Source: Kytococcus aerolatus
GTDB lineage: Bacteria > Actinomycetota > Actinomycetes > Actinomycetales > Dermatophilaceae
Assembly: GCF_900187395.1 (NCBI RefSeq)
Contig: NZ_FYEZ01000003.1
Span: 124,001 to 188,000, forward strand
DNA: 64,000 nucleotides
Direction: 5' to 3'
The notes under the pieces are model-generated. The model worked only from the letters and a program-made list of their open reading frames with translations, was not told the origin of the DNA and searched no databases. Made by a program: the position numbers and the translations under genes. This document shows positions 34,194 to 42,739 of this stretch, piece by piece (position 1 is the stretch's first letter; each line of letters begins with the position of its first letter).

Positions 34194-34934
34194 ATGCCGC
34201 ACCCCACCCTCCTCGTCCTGCAGGCCCTCTCCCGTCACCCCGGCCCGGTGGCCGCCGGACGCCTCCAGCGGGAGACCGGCATCCCCCGCACCTCGCTCTA
34301 CCGCGCCCTGGCCGACCTGCGGGAGACGGGCTTCGTCACCCATCTGGAGGACGAGCACCGCTGGGCGCTGGGGATGGCCGCCTTCGAGCTGGGCTTCGCC
34401 ACCTCCCGACAGCAGACCGTGCAGCGCATCGGCCGCCCGGTGGTGCGCCGGCTCGTCGACACCCTGGGGCACAACGGGCACCTCGCCGTGCTCCACGGCA
34501 CCGACGTCCTCTACCTCGTGGAGGAGCGCGCCACCCGACGGCCCTCGCTGGTCTCCGACGTCGGCGTGCGCATCCCCGCCCCGTGGACGGCCAGCGGACT
34601 CGCGCTCCTGGCGGCGCTGCCCCGGGAGCAGGTCCGCGCCCTCTTCCCCGATGCCGCCTCCTTCGTCCCGGCCCGCTCCGGGGAGCCCCCGCAGGACCCG
34701 ACCTCGCTGCGACGCGCCCTGCAGGCGGTGCGGGCCGAGGGCGTCGCCCGGGAGGAGGGGAGCGTCACCCCCGGCCTCTCCTCGGTGGCGGCCGCCGTCA
34801 CCGGCCCGACGGACCTCCCGGTCGCGGCCGTCGCCGTCACCTGGGACGCAGGACGCACCCCCGCGGCCGAGGCGGAGGGGGTGCGTCAGGAGGTCGTGCG
34901 CGCCGCGGACGAGCTGGGCTCGCTGCTGCGCTGA
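34194..34934 (+). CDS. IclR-family regulator, probable hut regulator
   Basis: A 246-residue regulator. The N-terminal winged HTH covers residues 1-60 (ALSRHPGPVAAGRLQRETGI, then PRTSLYRALADLRETGFVTH). The C-terminal IclR effector domain includes LGHNGHLAVLHGTDVLYLVE and PAPWTASGLALLAALP. It is divergent from hutH, and the shared 80-bp gap holds a palindrome that recurs upstream of hutU. IclR-type HutR proteins are known to control hut genes in corynebacteria, so the same role is likely, probably with autoregulation. ATG 34194 is preferred because the ATG at 34176 lies inside the palindrome. The effector (histidine or urocanate) is not shown by the sequence. Confidence 0.88.
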   Translation: MPHPTLLVLQALSRHPGPVAAGRLQRETGIPRTSLYRALADLRETGFVTHLEDEHRWALGMAAFELGFATSRQQTVQRIGRPVVRRLVDTLGHNGHLAVLHGTDVLYLVEERATRRPSLVSDVGVRIPAPWTASGLALLAALPREQVRALFPDAASFVPARSGEPPQDPTSLRRALQAVRAEGVAREEGSVTPGLSSVAAAVTGPTDLPVAAVAVTWDAGRTPAAEAEGVRQEVVRAADELGSLLR

Positions 34935-34937
34935 GCC

Positions 34938-36422
34938 TCAGATCCGGCGGGAGGCCAGCGCGACGGCCTCGTCGAACTCGGCCTCCACCCGGTCCGAGGG
35001 ACGCGTGAGGAGCGAGACCACGACGGCGACCACCAGACCGCAGAGGAAGCCCGGCACGATCTCGTAGAGCTCGAGGAGGCCGGTGCCCTCGGTCCGGCCC
35101 CAGACGAAGGCCACCACGGCACCGGTGATCATGCCGGCGAGGGTGCCAGCCGTGGTGAGGCGGCGCCAGTAGAGCGAGAGCAGCGTGATCGGGCCGAAGG
35201 CGGCACCGAAGCCGGCCCAGGCGAAGGCCACGAGCTCCAGGATGGTGTCACTCGGCTCGACCGAGATGAGGGCGGCGGCCACCGAGACCACCAGCACGGC
35301 CACCCGGCCCAGGTTGACCCCGACCGGACCGGAGACCTCACGGCCGGTGATCCCCAGGTAGATGTCCTCCACCAGCGCCGAGGAGCTCACGATGAGCTGG
35401 CTGGAGATCGTGGACATGATCGCCGCGAGGATGGCGGCCAGCATGAACCCGGCCACGAAGGGGTGGAAGAGGAGCATGCCGAGGTCGAGGAAGACGGTCT
35501 CGGGGTTGGCCAGCTCGGCCTCGTTGCGCTGGTAGACGCCCACGCCGATCAGCGCGGTGGCGGCCGCCCCCAGGCAGGCCAGGGCCATCCAGCCGATGCC
35601 GATGCGGCGGGCCTGGGCGGCCTGCTGCGAGCTCCGCAGGGCCATGAAGCGGGTGATGATGTGGGGCTGCCCGAAGTAGCCCAGCCCCCAGGCCAGGGAC
35701 GAGACGAGACCCATCGTCGTCAGCGCCCCACCGGTGAGCTGGAGGGCGTCCGGGTCAACCGCACGGATCGCGTCCACCGTCGCCCCGGGCCCACCCAGGT
35801 GCAGGATGCCGGCGATCGGGACGAGCACCAGCGCGACCAGCATGGTGAGGCCCTGGACCACGTCGGTGTAGGAGACCGCGAGGAAGCCACCGATCAGGGT
35901 GTAGAGCATGACCACGCCGAAGACGATGAGCATGCCGGTGAGATAGCTGGTGCCGAAGGAGGCCTCGAAGAAGTGACCGCCGGCGACCATGCCGGAGGAC
36001 ACGTAGAAGGTGAAGAAGACCAGGATGATGATCCCCGCGACGATGCGGACCAGGCCGCGGGAGTCGTGCGTCCGGTTCGAATAGAAGCTCGGCACGGTGA
36101 TCGCGTCACCGGCGACCTCCGTGTAGGTCCGCAGGCGGGGCGCCACGAACTTCCAGTTGAGCCAGGCGCCGGCCGTCAGGCCGATGGCGATCCACAGCTC
36201 CACCAGGCCGGCGGCATACAGGGCGCCGGGCAGCCCCATGAGCAGCCAGCCGGACATGTCCGAGGCCCCGGCGGAGAGGGCCGAGGCGACCGGGCCCAAG
36301 CCTCGTCCGCCCAGCATGTAGTCACCCTTGTTCTTGGTGCGGCCCATGGACCACACCCCGATGGCGATCATCGCCACGAAGTAGATGACGATGGCCACGA
36401 GCTGCCAAGTGTGTGCGCTCAC
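34938..36422 (-). CDS. putP: Sodium/proline symporter
   Basis: A 494-residue membrane protein of the SSS family with 12-13 hydrophobic segments, the expected size for PutP. Family marks are DYMLGGRGLGPVASALSAGA, DMSGWLLMGLPGALYAAGL, the GWLNWKF-like AGAWLNWKFVAPRLR, YTEVAGDAITVPSFYSNR and LAWGLGYFGQPHIITRFMAL. It imports proline with Na+ as nutrient or osmoprotectant. It converges on the IclR gene with a 3-bp gap and stands alone, with no putA in the window. Proline fits best, but related SSS substrates such as pantothenate are not formally excluded. Confidence 0.93.
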   Translation of the reverse strand: MSAHTWQLVAIVIYFVAMIAIGVWSMGRTKNKGDYMLGGRGLGPVASALSAGASDMSGWLLMGLPGALYAAGLVELWIAIGLTAGAWLNWKFVAPRLRTYTEVAGDAITVPSFYSNRTHDSRGLVRIVAGIIILVFFTFYVSSGMVAGGHFFEASFGTSYLTGMLIVFGVVMLYTLIGGFLAVSYTDVVQGLTMLVALVLVPIAGILHLGGPGATVDAIRAVDPDALQLTGGALTTMGLVSSLAWGLGYFGQPHIITRFMALRSSQQAAQARRIGIGWMALACLGAAATALIGVGVYQRNEAELANPETVFLDLGMLLFHPFVAGFMLAAILAAIMSTISSQLIVSSSALVEDIYLGITGREVSGPVGVNLGRVAVLVVSVAAALISVEPSDTILELVAFAWAGFGAAFGPITLLSLYWRRLTTAGTLAGMITGAVVAFVWGRTEGTGLLELYEIVPGFLCGLVVAVVVSLLTRPSDRVEAEFDEAVALASRRI

Positions 36423-36550
36423 AGTGTCTCCGGATCAGAGGGGTCACGGGCAGGAGGCCGAGGGCCCCGACGGGCCGTCGGCGGTCTTGGCGCGCCACCG
36501 TAGCGCGGCAGCGCCCTGAAACGCCGGCGGCCCTCCCCGGGACGGTGCCC

Positions 36551-37867
36551 TCAGGCCTCCAGCAGGTGGGAGCCGAGATAGGCACCGGAGTCGTCCACCG
36601 GCACGCCCGGGAGCACGTGGAAGACCGCCGACCCCTCGTGCACGAGCCACTCGTTGAGCAGGTCGGAGGAGCCGATCCGCTCCAGGATCGGCACGAACTG
36701 CTCGTCCACGTCCTGGCAGAAGGCCACGAAGACCTGCCCGACGTCGCCAGCACCGTCGTCGTAGTTGTACGGGCGGCGCAGGAAGCGATGGCGGGGGTTG
36801 CCGTCACGGGCCAGCCGGACGTGGGCGTTCTGGTGGATGACGGGCTTGCCGTCCTCGCCCTTGGCCCCCAGGTCGAGCGGGTCGGACTCCTTCTCGCCGG
36901 TGAGCGGTGCCCCGGTGCGGAGGGTGCGGCCGATGGACTGCTCCCGGATCTCCTGCGGGGCGGCCTCCCAGGTGCCCATGAGGAAGCGGACGCGACGGAC
37001 CACCATGGCCGCCGAGCCGTCCTCCCGGTGCACCAGGTCGGCCAGCTCCTCGGCCTGCGGGTTGCCGGTGCCGTCCACCTGGCCGAACAGGTTCCGCATC
37101 GGCGCCCCCGGGCGGGAGACGCCCGCCGAGTGGCGGTAGCCGGACATCTGCCAGCGCAGCAGGGTGAGATCCCGGGCGTCCTCGACGAGCTGGCGCATGG
37201 CGTGCCGGACGGTGAGGAGGTCGTCGGCGCAGACCTGGAGGACGAGCTCCCCGTCGGTGTAGTCCGGGTTCATCTCGTCGAAGTCCATCGGCGGCAGCGG
37301 GGCCAGCCAAGTCGGCGCGTGGTCGTCCAGCCCGGCGGCCAGGTAGGCACCCAGCCCCCAGCCCACGGTCACGGTGAGGGAGGCCGGCAGCTGGGCCAGC
37401 TCGGGCTCGGTGTCGGTGAGCGTCCCGCGGCCGGCGGTGAGCCGGTCGATGGAGTCGGTCCAGATGCGCATCACCCGGCGGAGGGTCTCCCGGTCGCCGG
37501 TGGCCAGGTCGAAGGCCACCCAGGCGGCGTGGGCCGGCGGGGAGGTGAGCACCCCGGCCTGGGTGCGCCCGCGGGCGTCGACGACCGTGCGCCCCAGCTC
37601 GCTGGCACCGGCCTCCGGGGAGGCGGCGTCCCCGGGGAGGTCGAGGAGCCGGCGCCGGCCGGGCTCGACGAGCTCGTCGAGATCCAGCCGGGCTCGCGGG
37701 CCGGCGTCCCCGGCAGCACCCGCCGAACCGGCTCCGTCCTCGGCAGCGGTGGCCCGCCCCCCGACGAAGCCGGCGAGCGCCCCGCCGGTGGCGCTCAGGG
37801 CACCACCGAGAAGCGCCCGCCGACCGGGGTCGGCAGGGTGCCTCGTCGTGTCCTTCTCCGGGGTCAT
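36551..37867 (-). CDS. Tat-exported Dyp-type heme peroxidase
   Basis: A 438-residue secreted peroxidase of the Dyp family (DtpA/EfeB branch). The N-terminus has a Tat signal with the twin arginine in DPGRRALLGGALSATGG. The Dyp signature GxxDG is in FGQVDGTGNPQ, and the heme-pocket region includes DVGQVFVAFCQDVDEQFVPI. Its ATG shares one base with the upstream copper chaperone's stop (TGATG, 37867), so the two are made together. In Streptomyces lividans DtpA works with the copper proteins Sco and ECuC, and the PCuAC protein encoded here matches ECuC. It might instead act as EfeB, but no efeU or efeO is present. Confidence 0.92.
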   Translation of the reverse strand: MTPEKDTTRHPADPGRRALLGGALSATGGALAGFVGGRATAAEDGAGSAGAAGDAGPRARLDLDELVEPGRRRLLDLPGDAASPEAGASELGRTVVDARGRTQAGVLTSPPAHAAWVAFDLATGDRETLRRVMRIWTDSIDRLTAGRGTLTDTEPELAQLPASLTVTVGWGLGAYLAAGLDDHAPTWLAPLPPMDFDEMNPDYTDGELVLQVCADDLLTVRHAMRQLVEDARDLTLLRWQMSGYRHSAGVSRPGAPMRNLFGQVDGTGNPQAEELADLVHREDGSAAMVVRRVRFLMGTWEAAPQEIREQSIGRTLRTGAPLTGEKESDPLDLGAKGEDGKPVIHQNAHVRLARDGNPRHRFLRRPYNYDDGAGDVGQVFVAFCQDVDEQFVPILERIGSSDLLNEWLVHEGSAVFHVLPGVPVDDSGAYLGSHLLEA

Positions 37868-38415
37868 CAGTGCTGGTGCCCGTGCCCGTCGCCGTAGTCC
37901 TCGTCGCCCCCGTCGAAGCTGCGGGCCTGGGCGGACCACTCGTACTCACCGCCCCGATCGTCGACGAGCTGCACGGTGATCTCGTCACCGGCCTTGATCT
38001 CCTCGTCGATCTTCATGAGCATGATGTGCAGGCCGCCGGGCTTGAGCTCGAGCTTCTCGCCGGCGGGGACGGTCATGCCGCCCTGCATGGCCTGCATCTG
38101 CTTCTTGCCGTCGGCGTCGACGACCTCGTGCAGCTCGACCGTGCCGACGGCGTCGGAGGAGCCCTCCACGAGGGTGAGGTCCTGGTCGGTGGTGTTCTCG
38201 ATGGTGCCGAACATGCCGGTCATCTTCTCGTCGGTGGCCTTCACCCAGCCGTCGGTGTAGGTGAGGGCCGCGTCCTGCTCCTGCGCAGCACCCTCCCCCG
38301 CCTCGGCGGCCGCCGCATCCTGCTCGGTGACCTCCTCCTCGTCCGACCCCCCACAGGCGGTCAGCCCCAGCCCCAGGGCGACGGTCAGACCGACGACGGA
38401 CACAGTGCGCTTCAT
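37867..38415 (-). CDS. PCuAC-type extracytoplasmic copper chaperone (lipoprotein)
   Basis: A 182-residue lipoprotein. The signal ends in the lipobox LTAC with lipidated Cys21, followed by an acidic, Ala-rich spacer. Residues about 50-165 form the PCuAC (DUF461) domain, with the copper-binding set His96, Met107/Met110, His130 and Met132 (VELHEVVD, QMQAMQGGM, GGLHIMLM). The tail GDGHGHQH may add metal sites. It would hold Cu(I) outside the membrane and pass it to cuproproteins. It is coupled to the Dyp peroxidase gene. A near-palindrome at 38483-38498 in the divergent promoter region is a candidate control site. Confidence 0.92.
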   Translation of the reverse strand: MKRTVSVVGLTVALGLGLTACGGSDEEEVTEQDAAAAEAGEGAAQEQDAALTYTDGWVKATDEKMTGMFGTIENTTDQDLTLVEGSSDAVGTVELHEVVDADGKKQMQAMQGGMTVPAGEKLELKPGGLHIMLMKIDEEIKAGDEITVQLVDDRGGEYEWSAQARSFDGGDEDYGDGHGHQH

Positions 38416-38482
38416 GATCTCCTCATTGGACGTGAGCAGCCCCTCCCTCGGGGGCCGGCGATGAGCGGGAAGATACCAGTTT

Positions 38483-38498
38483 CTACGACACGGTGTAG
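38483..38498. promoter_or_regulatory. CTAC-GTAG near-palindrome upstream of the copper chaperone gene
   Basis: CTACGACACGGTGTAG has perfect 4-bp outer arms and lies in the 149-bp divergent region between the PCuAC gene and the quinone oxidoreductase gene. CTAC/GTAG arms are typical of BlaI/CopY-type sites, but the core is imperfect and no such regulator is encoded nearby. Confidence 0.35.
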
Positions 38499-38564
38499 TG
38501 GATGCGTCAGGCAGTCACCACCGCCCACGAACTAGGGTCGAGGGCACCCGACCGAGGAGGACGC

Positions 38565-39551
38565 ATGCGTGCCATCCAGATCGACGACTCCGGCGACCGC
38601 CCCGCGCTCGTGCTGGGCGAGGCCCCGGACCCGCAGCCCGGCCCCGGCGAGGTGCTCGTGGAGGTGGTGGCCGCCGGGGTGAACCGCGCCGACCTGGTGC
38701 AGGCCGCGGGCAAGTACCCGCCGCCGCCCGGGGAGAGCGAGATCATCGGCCTGGAGGTCAGCGGCCGCATCACCGCCCTGGGCCCGCAGGACACCGGCGA
38801 CTGGCAGGTCGGCGACGTGGTGTGCGCCCTGCTCGCCGGCGGCGGCTATGCCGAGCAGGTGGTCGTCCCGGTCGGGCAGCTCCTTCCCGCCCCCAAGGGC
38901 ATCGACCTGGTGACTGCCGCCGCCCTGCCCGAGGTGGCCTGCACCGTCTGGTCCAATCTCGTCGACGCCGGTCGCCTCACCGCCGGCGAGACGGTGCTGC
39001 TGCACGGTGGCTCCTCCGGCATCGGCACGATGGGCATCCAGGTGGCCCGCACCCTCGGCGCCCGCGTGGCCGTCACCGCCGGCTCCGCCGAGAAGCTCGA
39101 CGCCTGCCAGGATCTCGGCGCCGAGATCCTCGTGAACTACAAGGAACAGGACTTCGTCGAGGCCGTCCGCGGGGTCACCGAGGACGGCGTCGACGTCATC
39201 CTCGACCTCGTCGGCGGGGACTACCTGGAGCGCAACCTCCAGGCCCTCGCGAAGGACGGGCGGCTCGTCATCATCGGCCTCATGGGTGGGCGCTCCGCCG
39301 AGATCGACCTGGGCCTCATGCTGCGACGCCGCCTCTCGGTGCAGGCCACCTCGCTGCGCGGCCGGACCCGGGAGGACAAGGCCCGCATCGTGAGCGCGGT
39401 GCGCGAGAACCTCTGGCCGAAGGTGGCCACCGGGGAGATCCGCCCGGTGGTGCAGGAGACCTTCCCGCTGGCCGAGGCCGCCGCGGCCCACCGGGTCCTC
39501 AAGGACTCGGGCCACGTCGGCAAGGTGGTGCTGCGGGTGGAGCAGGCGTGA
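38565..39551 (+). CDS. NAD(P)H quinone oxidoreductase (zeta-crystallin/PIG3-like MDR)
   Basis: A 328-residue zinc-free medium-chain dehydrogenase/reductase. Marks are VAAGVNRADLVQAAGKYPPP, SEIIGLEVSGRITALG, VGDVVCALLAGGGYAEQVVV and the NADPH motif LLHGGSSGIGTMGIQVARTL with AGSAEKLDAC. The PPPPGES stretch is typical of the PIG3 branch, which reduces quinones with NADPH. ATG 38565 has GAGGAGG ideally placed. The stop overlaps the GTG start of the next gene. The physiological substrate is not evident. Confidence 0.9.
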   Translation: MRAIQIDDSGDRPALVLGEAPDPQPGPGEVLVEVVAAGVNRADLVQAAGKYPPPPGESEIIGLEVSGRITALGPQDTGDWQVGDVVCALLAGGGYAEQVVVPVGQLLPAPKGIDLVTAAALPEVACTVWSNLVDAGRLTAGETVLLHGGSSGIGTMGIQVARTLGARVAVTAGSAEKLDACQDLGAEILVNYKEQDFVEAVRGVTEDGVDVILDLVGGDYLERNLQALAKDGRLVIIGLMGGRSAEIDLGLMLRRRLSVQATSLRGRTREDKARIVSAVRENLWPKVATGEIRPVVQETFPLAEAAAAHRVLKDSGHVGKVVLRVEQA

Positions 39552-40528
39552 GCGGCAGCCTCACCGACGTCCCCGGCCTGCGCGTCGGGCACGCCCAGCG
39601 CACCGACGACGGCTGGTGCACCGGCACCACCGTGGTGCTCCCGCCACCGGGCACCGTCGGCGCGGTGGACGTGCGCGGCGGCGGCCCGGCCACCCGGGAG
39701 ACCGACGCCCTGCACGCCGCGTCCCTGGTGCCCACCGTCGACGCGGTGGTGCTCACCGGCGGCTCCGCGTTCGGCCTGGCGGCCGCCGACGGGGTGATGG
39801 CCTGGTGCGAGGAGACCGGCCGCGGCTTCCCCACCCCCGGCGGCATCGTCCCGATCGTGCCCGCTGCCGCGCTCTACGACCTCGCCCGCGGCGGCGCGCG
39901 ACGCGACGCGCAGGGCACCCCGACCCACCCCGACGCCGCGATGGGGCGGGCCGCCGCCCAGGATGCCGCCGCCCGGGATGCAGGGCACGAGATCCCGCGC
40001 GGCCGGGTGGGGGCCGGCACCGGCGCCCGGGTCATGGGAGCGACCCGACCCGGCGGGCTGGGGACGGCCTCGGTCGGGCTGCCCGCCCGCGAGGGCGCGG
40101 CCGACGGGGACGGCGCCGTCGTGGGCGCCCTGGTGGCGGTCAACGCCCACGGCACACCCGTCACCGTCGACCCCGCGGACCTCTGCGAGCCGGCCTCGAC
40201 CACCGGCGTGCTGGGCGACGCCCCGAGCACCCCCGGAGCCCCCGCACCGGGCACGAACACCACGCTGGCCGTCATCGCCACGGACCTGGCACTCACCGTC
40301 GCCCAGGCCGAGGCGATCTGCCGCGCCGCCCACGCCGGCATGGCCCGCGCCCTGGACCCGGTGCACAGCTTGGTGGACGGCGACCTGGTGTTCGGCCTGG
40401 CCACCGGGGACCGCCCGCTGCCGACGGACCCGATGGCCGCCGCCACGGTGCTCCTGCAGGCCCAGCAGGCGGCCGCCACCGCCCTGACCCACGCCATCGA
40501 GGACGGGGTCTCCCGCCACCACGGCTGA
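39548..40528 (+). CDS. P1-family (DmpA-like) self-processing peptidase
   Basis: A 326-residue member of the S58/DmpA family of N-terminal nucleophile aminopeptidases. The GTG start at 39548 overlaps the previous stop as GTGA; no ATG start exists. Marks are TDVPGLRVGHAQ, TTVVLPPPGTVGAVDVRGGG, VVLTGGSAFGLAAADGVM, GTGARVMGATRPGGLGTAS and the self-cleavage region APGTNTTLAVIATDLAL. There the nucleophile is Thr238 or Thr239, giving an alpha chain of about 237 residues and a beta chain of about 89. Substrates of close relatives are short peptides or beta-peptides. It is co-transcribed with the quinone oxidoreductase. Confidence 0.87.
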   Translation: MSGSLTDVPGLRVGHAQRTDDGWCTGTTVVLPPPGTVGAVDVRGGGPATRETDALHAASLVPTVDAVVLTGGSAFGLAAADGVMAWCEETGRGFPTPGGIVPIVPAAALYDLARGGARRDAQGTPTHPDAAMGRAAAQDAAARDAGHEIPRGRVGAGTGARVMGATRPGGLGTASVGLPAREGAADGDGAVVGALVAVNAHGTPVTVDPADLCEPASTTGVLGDAPSTPGAPAPGTNTTLAVIATDLALTVAQAEAICRAAHAGMARALDPVHSLVDGDLVFGLATGDRPLPTDPMAAATVLLQAQQAAATALTHAIEDGVSRHHG

Positions 40529-40565
40529 GGGGCCCCGCACCTCCCCCAGCACCGAGGGAGACCAC

Positions 40566-41249
40566 TCAGTCGCGGACCAGCACCACCACCAGCGTGCGGG
40601 GCCCGTGGACACCCTCGACCCGCTCCAGCTCGATGTCGCTCGTGGCGCTCGGCCCGCTGATCCAGGTCAGCGGCCGGGCGTCCTGAGGGTCTGGCCGCAG
40701 CCGCGCCACCGCCTGCGGCACCCCGGACACCACCTGGTCGGCCCGCACCACGCAGACGTGCACGTCGGGCACCAGGCTCAGCTCGCGACGCCCCTGGTCG
40801 GCCCGGTGGTCCAGCACAATGGTGCCGGTCTCGGCCACCCCTACTGCGGCGGCGGTCACCACGCCATCGACCGCATCCAGCGAGCTGGTGGTGGCCTGGT
40901 CCTCGGCGTGCACCTCCAGGCCCGCCGCCCGCATGGCCTCCTGCCAAGCAGGGTCGAGCCCGGCGGGCAGCACCACCGAGGTGCACTGCGCCTCACGGAG
41001 CTGCTCGACCACGGTCTGGGCCACCTGTTCGGACGCCGCCGTCACCACGGTGGCCCGGTAGTCCTCGACCACCTCGATGAAGCGCTCCAGGACTGCCGCC
41101 TCAGCGGCCCCAACCTCCCCGCCAGCACCCACACCCACGGCAGGCTCGCTCGCTGGCATGGTGGCGTGCCCGATGCCGGGCTGCGGCTCTCCGGTGACGT
41201 CGGTCAGGGCGCCTCGCAGCCGCCCCAGGATCTCCTCGCGGGCACTCAT
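40566..41249 (-). CDS. lutC: L-lactate utilisation protein LutC (LUD domain)
   Basis: A 227-residue LUD-domain protein, the third component of the LutABC L-lactate oxidation complex. It starts MSAREEILGRLRGALTDV. The C-terminal half has DGVVTAAAVGVAETGTIVLD, PDVHVCVVRADQVVSGVPQA and WISGPSATSDIELERVEGVH GPR, which are standard LutC motifs. ATG 41249 overlaps the lutB stop (ATGA). It is the last gene of the lutPABC operon, and the 37-bp gap to the convergent peptidase gene holds no obvious terminator. Confidence 0.93.
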   Translation of the reverse strand: MSAREEILGRLRGALTDVTGEPQPGIGHATMPASEPAVGVGAGGEVGAAEAAVLERFIEVVEDYRATVVTAASEQVAQTVVEQLREAQCTSVVLPAGLDPAWQEAMRAAGLEVHAEDQATTSSLDAVDGVVTAAAVGVAETGTIVLDHRADQGRRELSLVPDVHVCVVRADQVVSGVPQAVARLRPDPQDARPLTWISGPSATSDIELERVEGVHGPRTLVVVLVRD

Positions 41250-42739
41250 ACCTGGTTCCCTTCGGACTCGTCCCCAGCAGGGCGCTGATGCTCGTTCTCC
41301 CACCACTGGCGGAAGGTCTGGCGCGGCGGGGCGGGCAGGTCACGCGCACTCGTCCAGGCACCCAGGCCCGGCACCGAGCGGAACGGGCGCCCACCGCGCA
41401 GCGCCCCCACCGTGGAGGACGCCCGCTGGGCAGCCTCCAGCCGGCGGTGGTCGGACATCACCCAGGTGGCGCTGGTCATCATCGCCGCCTCAGCCCGGTG
41501 CCCACCGGCCTGGACGGCCCGCTCGCGGCCCTCCACCAGCAGGCTGGGGATGTCGATACGGACCGGGCAGGCGTCGAAGCACGCACCGCACAGGCTAGAG
41601 GCGTAGGGCAGCGACTGGTCCACCTCGGACTCCACGCCGCGCAGCAGCGGGTTGAGCACCGCTCCGATGGGGCCGGGATAGACCGAGCCGTAGGCGTGCC
41701 CGCCGGTGCGCTCGTACACCGGGCAGACGTTGAGGCAGGCCGAGCAGCGGATGCAGCGCAACGCCTGGCGCCCGTGGGTGTCAGCCAGAGCATGGCTCCG
41801 CCCGTTGTCCAGCAGCACCACGTGGACCTCCCGCGGCCCGTCACCCTCGTGGACACCACTCCACACGGTCGTGTACGGGTTCATCCGCTCACCGGTGCTG
41901 GAGCGCGGTAGGAGCTGCAGCATCGACTCCAGGTCGTCCCAACGGGGCAGCACCTTCTCGATGCCGACCACCGAGACCAGCGTCTCCGGCAGGGTGAGGC
42001 ACATCCGGCCGTTGCCCTCGGACTCCACGACAACGAGACTGCCGGTCTCGGCGACCGCGAAGTTGGCGCCCGAGACTGCTACACGAGCCCGCAGGAACTT
42101 CTCCCGAAGATGCAAACGGGCGGCCTCGGCGAGGCGGGCCGGGTCCGCAGGCAGGTCATCCGGAGCGGGACGCCCCACCTGACCCATCTCGCGGACGAAG
42201 ATGTCCCGGATCTCGCTACGGTTGCGGTGGATCGCCGGCACGAGGATGTGACTCGGCAGGTCGCCGCCCAGCTGCACGATGAGCTCGGCGAGATCAGTCT
42301 CCCAGGCGTGGATCCCAGCCTCTTCGAGAGCCTCGTTGAGCTCGATCTCCTGGGTGGCCATCGATTTGACCTTGACCACCTCGTCGGTGCCCTTGGCCCG
42401 GGCGATGTCCACGACGATGCGGTTGGCCTCCGCGGCATCACGTGCCCAGTGGACGGTCGCACCCTGCTCGGTGAGGCGCTCCTCGAGCTGCTCCAGGTAG
42501 TACGGCAGGTGCTTCAGCGCCTCGCTCTTGCAGGCCTCGCCGGCCAGGCGCAGCTGCTCCCACTGGTCCACCTCGCCCACCACGGCCGCCCGCTTGGCGC
42601 GGATGGTGTGGGTGGCGTGGTGCAGATTGCGCCGCTGGGTGGTGCGGCCGAGCGCCTCACGGGCCGCCTCGGGGAAGGGTGGCATCCCCAGGAAGGTCGG
42701 GGAGGTCTGCTGGGCGGGTCCAGGCGTGGTGGCGGTCAT
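41246..42739 (-). CDS. lutB: L-lactate utilisation iron-sulfur protein LutB
   Basis: A 497-residue iron-sulfur subunit of the lactate oxidation complex. Residues about 75-300 form a LUD domain (VVKVKSMATQEIELNEALEE, VSGANFAVAETGSLVVVESE). Two 4Fe-4S motifs follow, CIRCSACLNVCPVYE and CGACFDACPVRIDIP. The C-terminal tail has the FRQWW motif usual in LutB. ATG 42739 overlaps the lutA stop. The order P-A-B-C with ATGA overlaps throughout implies one transcript. Confidence 0.95.
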   Translation of the reverse strand: MTATTPGPAQQTSPTFLGMPPFPEAAREALGRTTQRRNLHHATHTIRAKRAAVVGEVDQWEQLRLAGEACKSEALKHLPYYLEQLEERLTEQGATVHWARDAAEANRIVVDIARAKGTDEVVKVKSMATQEIELNEALEEAGIHAWETDLAELIVQLGGDLPSHILVPAIHRNRSEIRDIFVREMGQVGRPAPDDLPADPARLAEAARLHLREKFLRARVAVSGANFAVAETGSLVVVESEGNGRMCLTLPETLVSVVGIEKVLPRWDDLESMLQLLPRSSTGERMNPYTTVWSGVHEGDGPREVHVVLLDNGRSHALADTHGRQALRCIRCSACLNVCPVYERTGGHAYGSVYPGPIGAVLNPLLRGVESEVDQSLPYASSLCGACFDACPVRIDIPSLLVEGRERAVQAGGHRAEAAMMTSATWVMSDHRRLEAAQRASSTVGALRGGRPFRSVPGLGAWTSARDLPAPPRQTFRQWWENEHQRPAGDESEGNQV

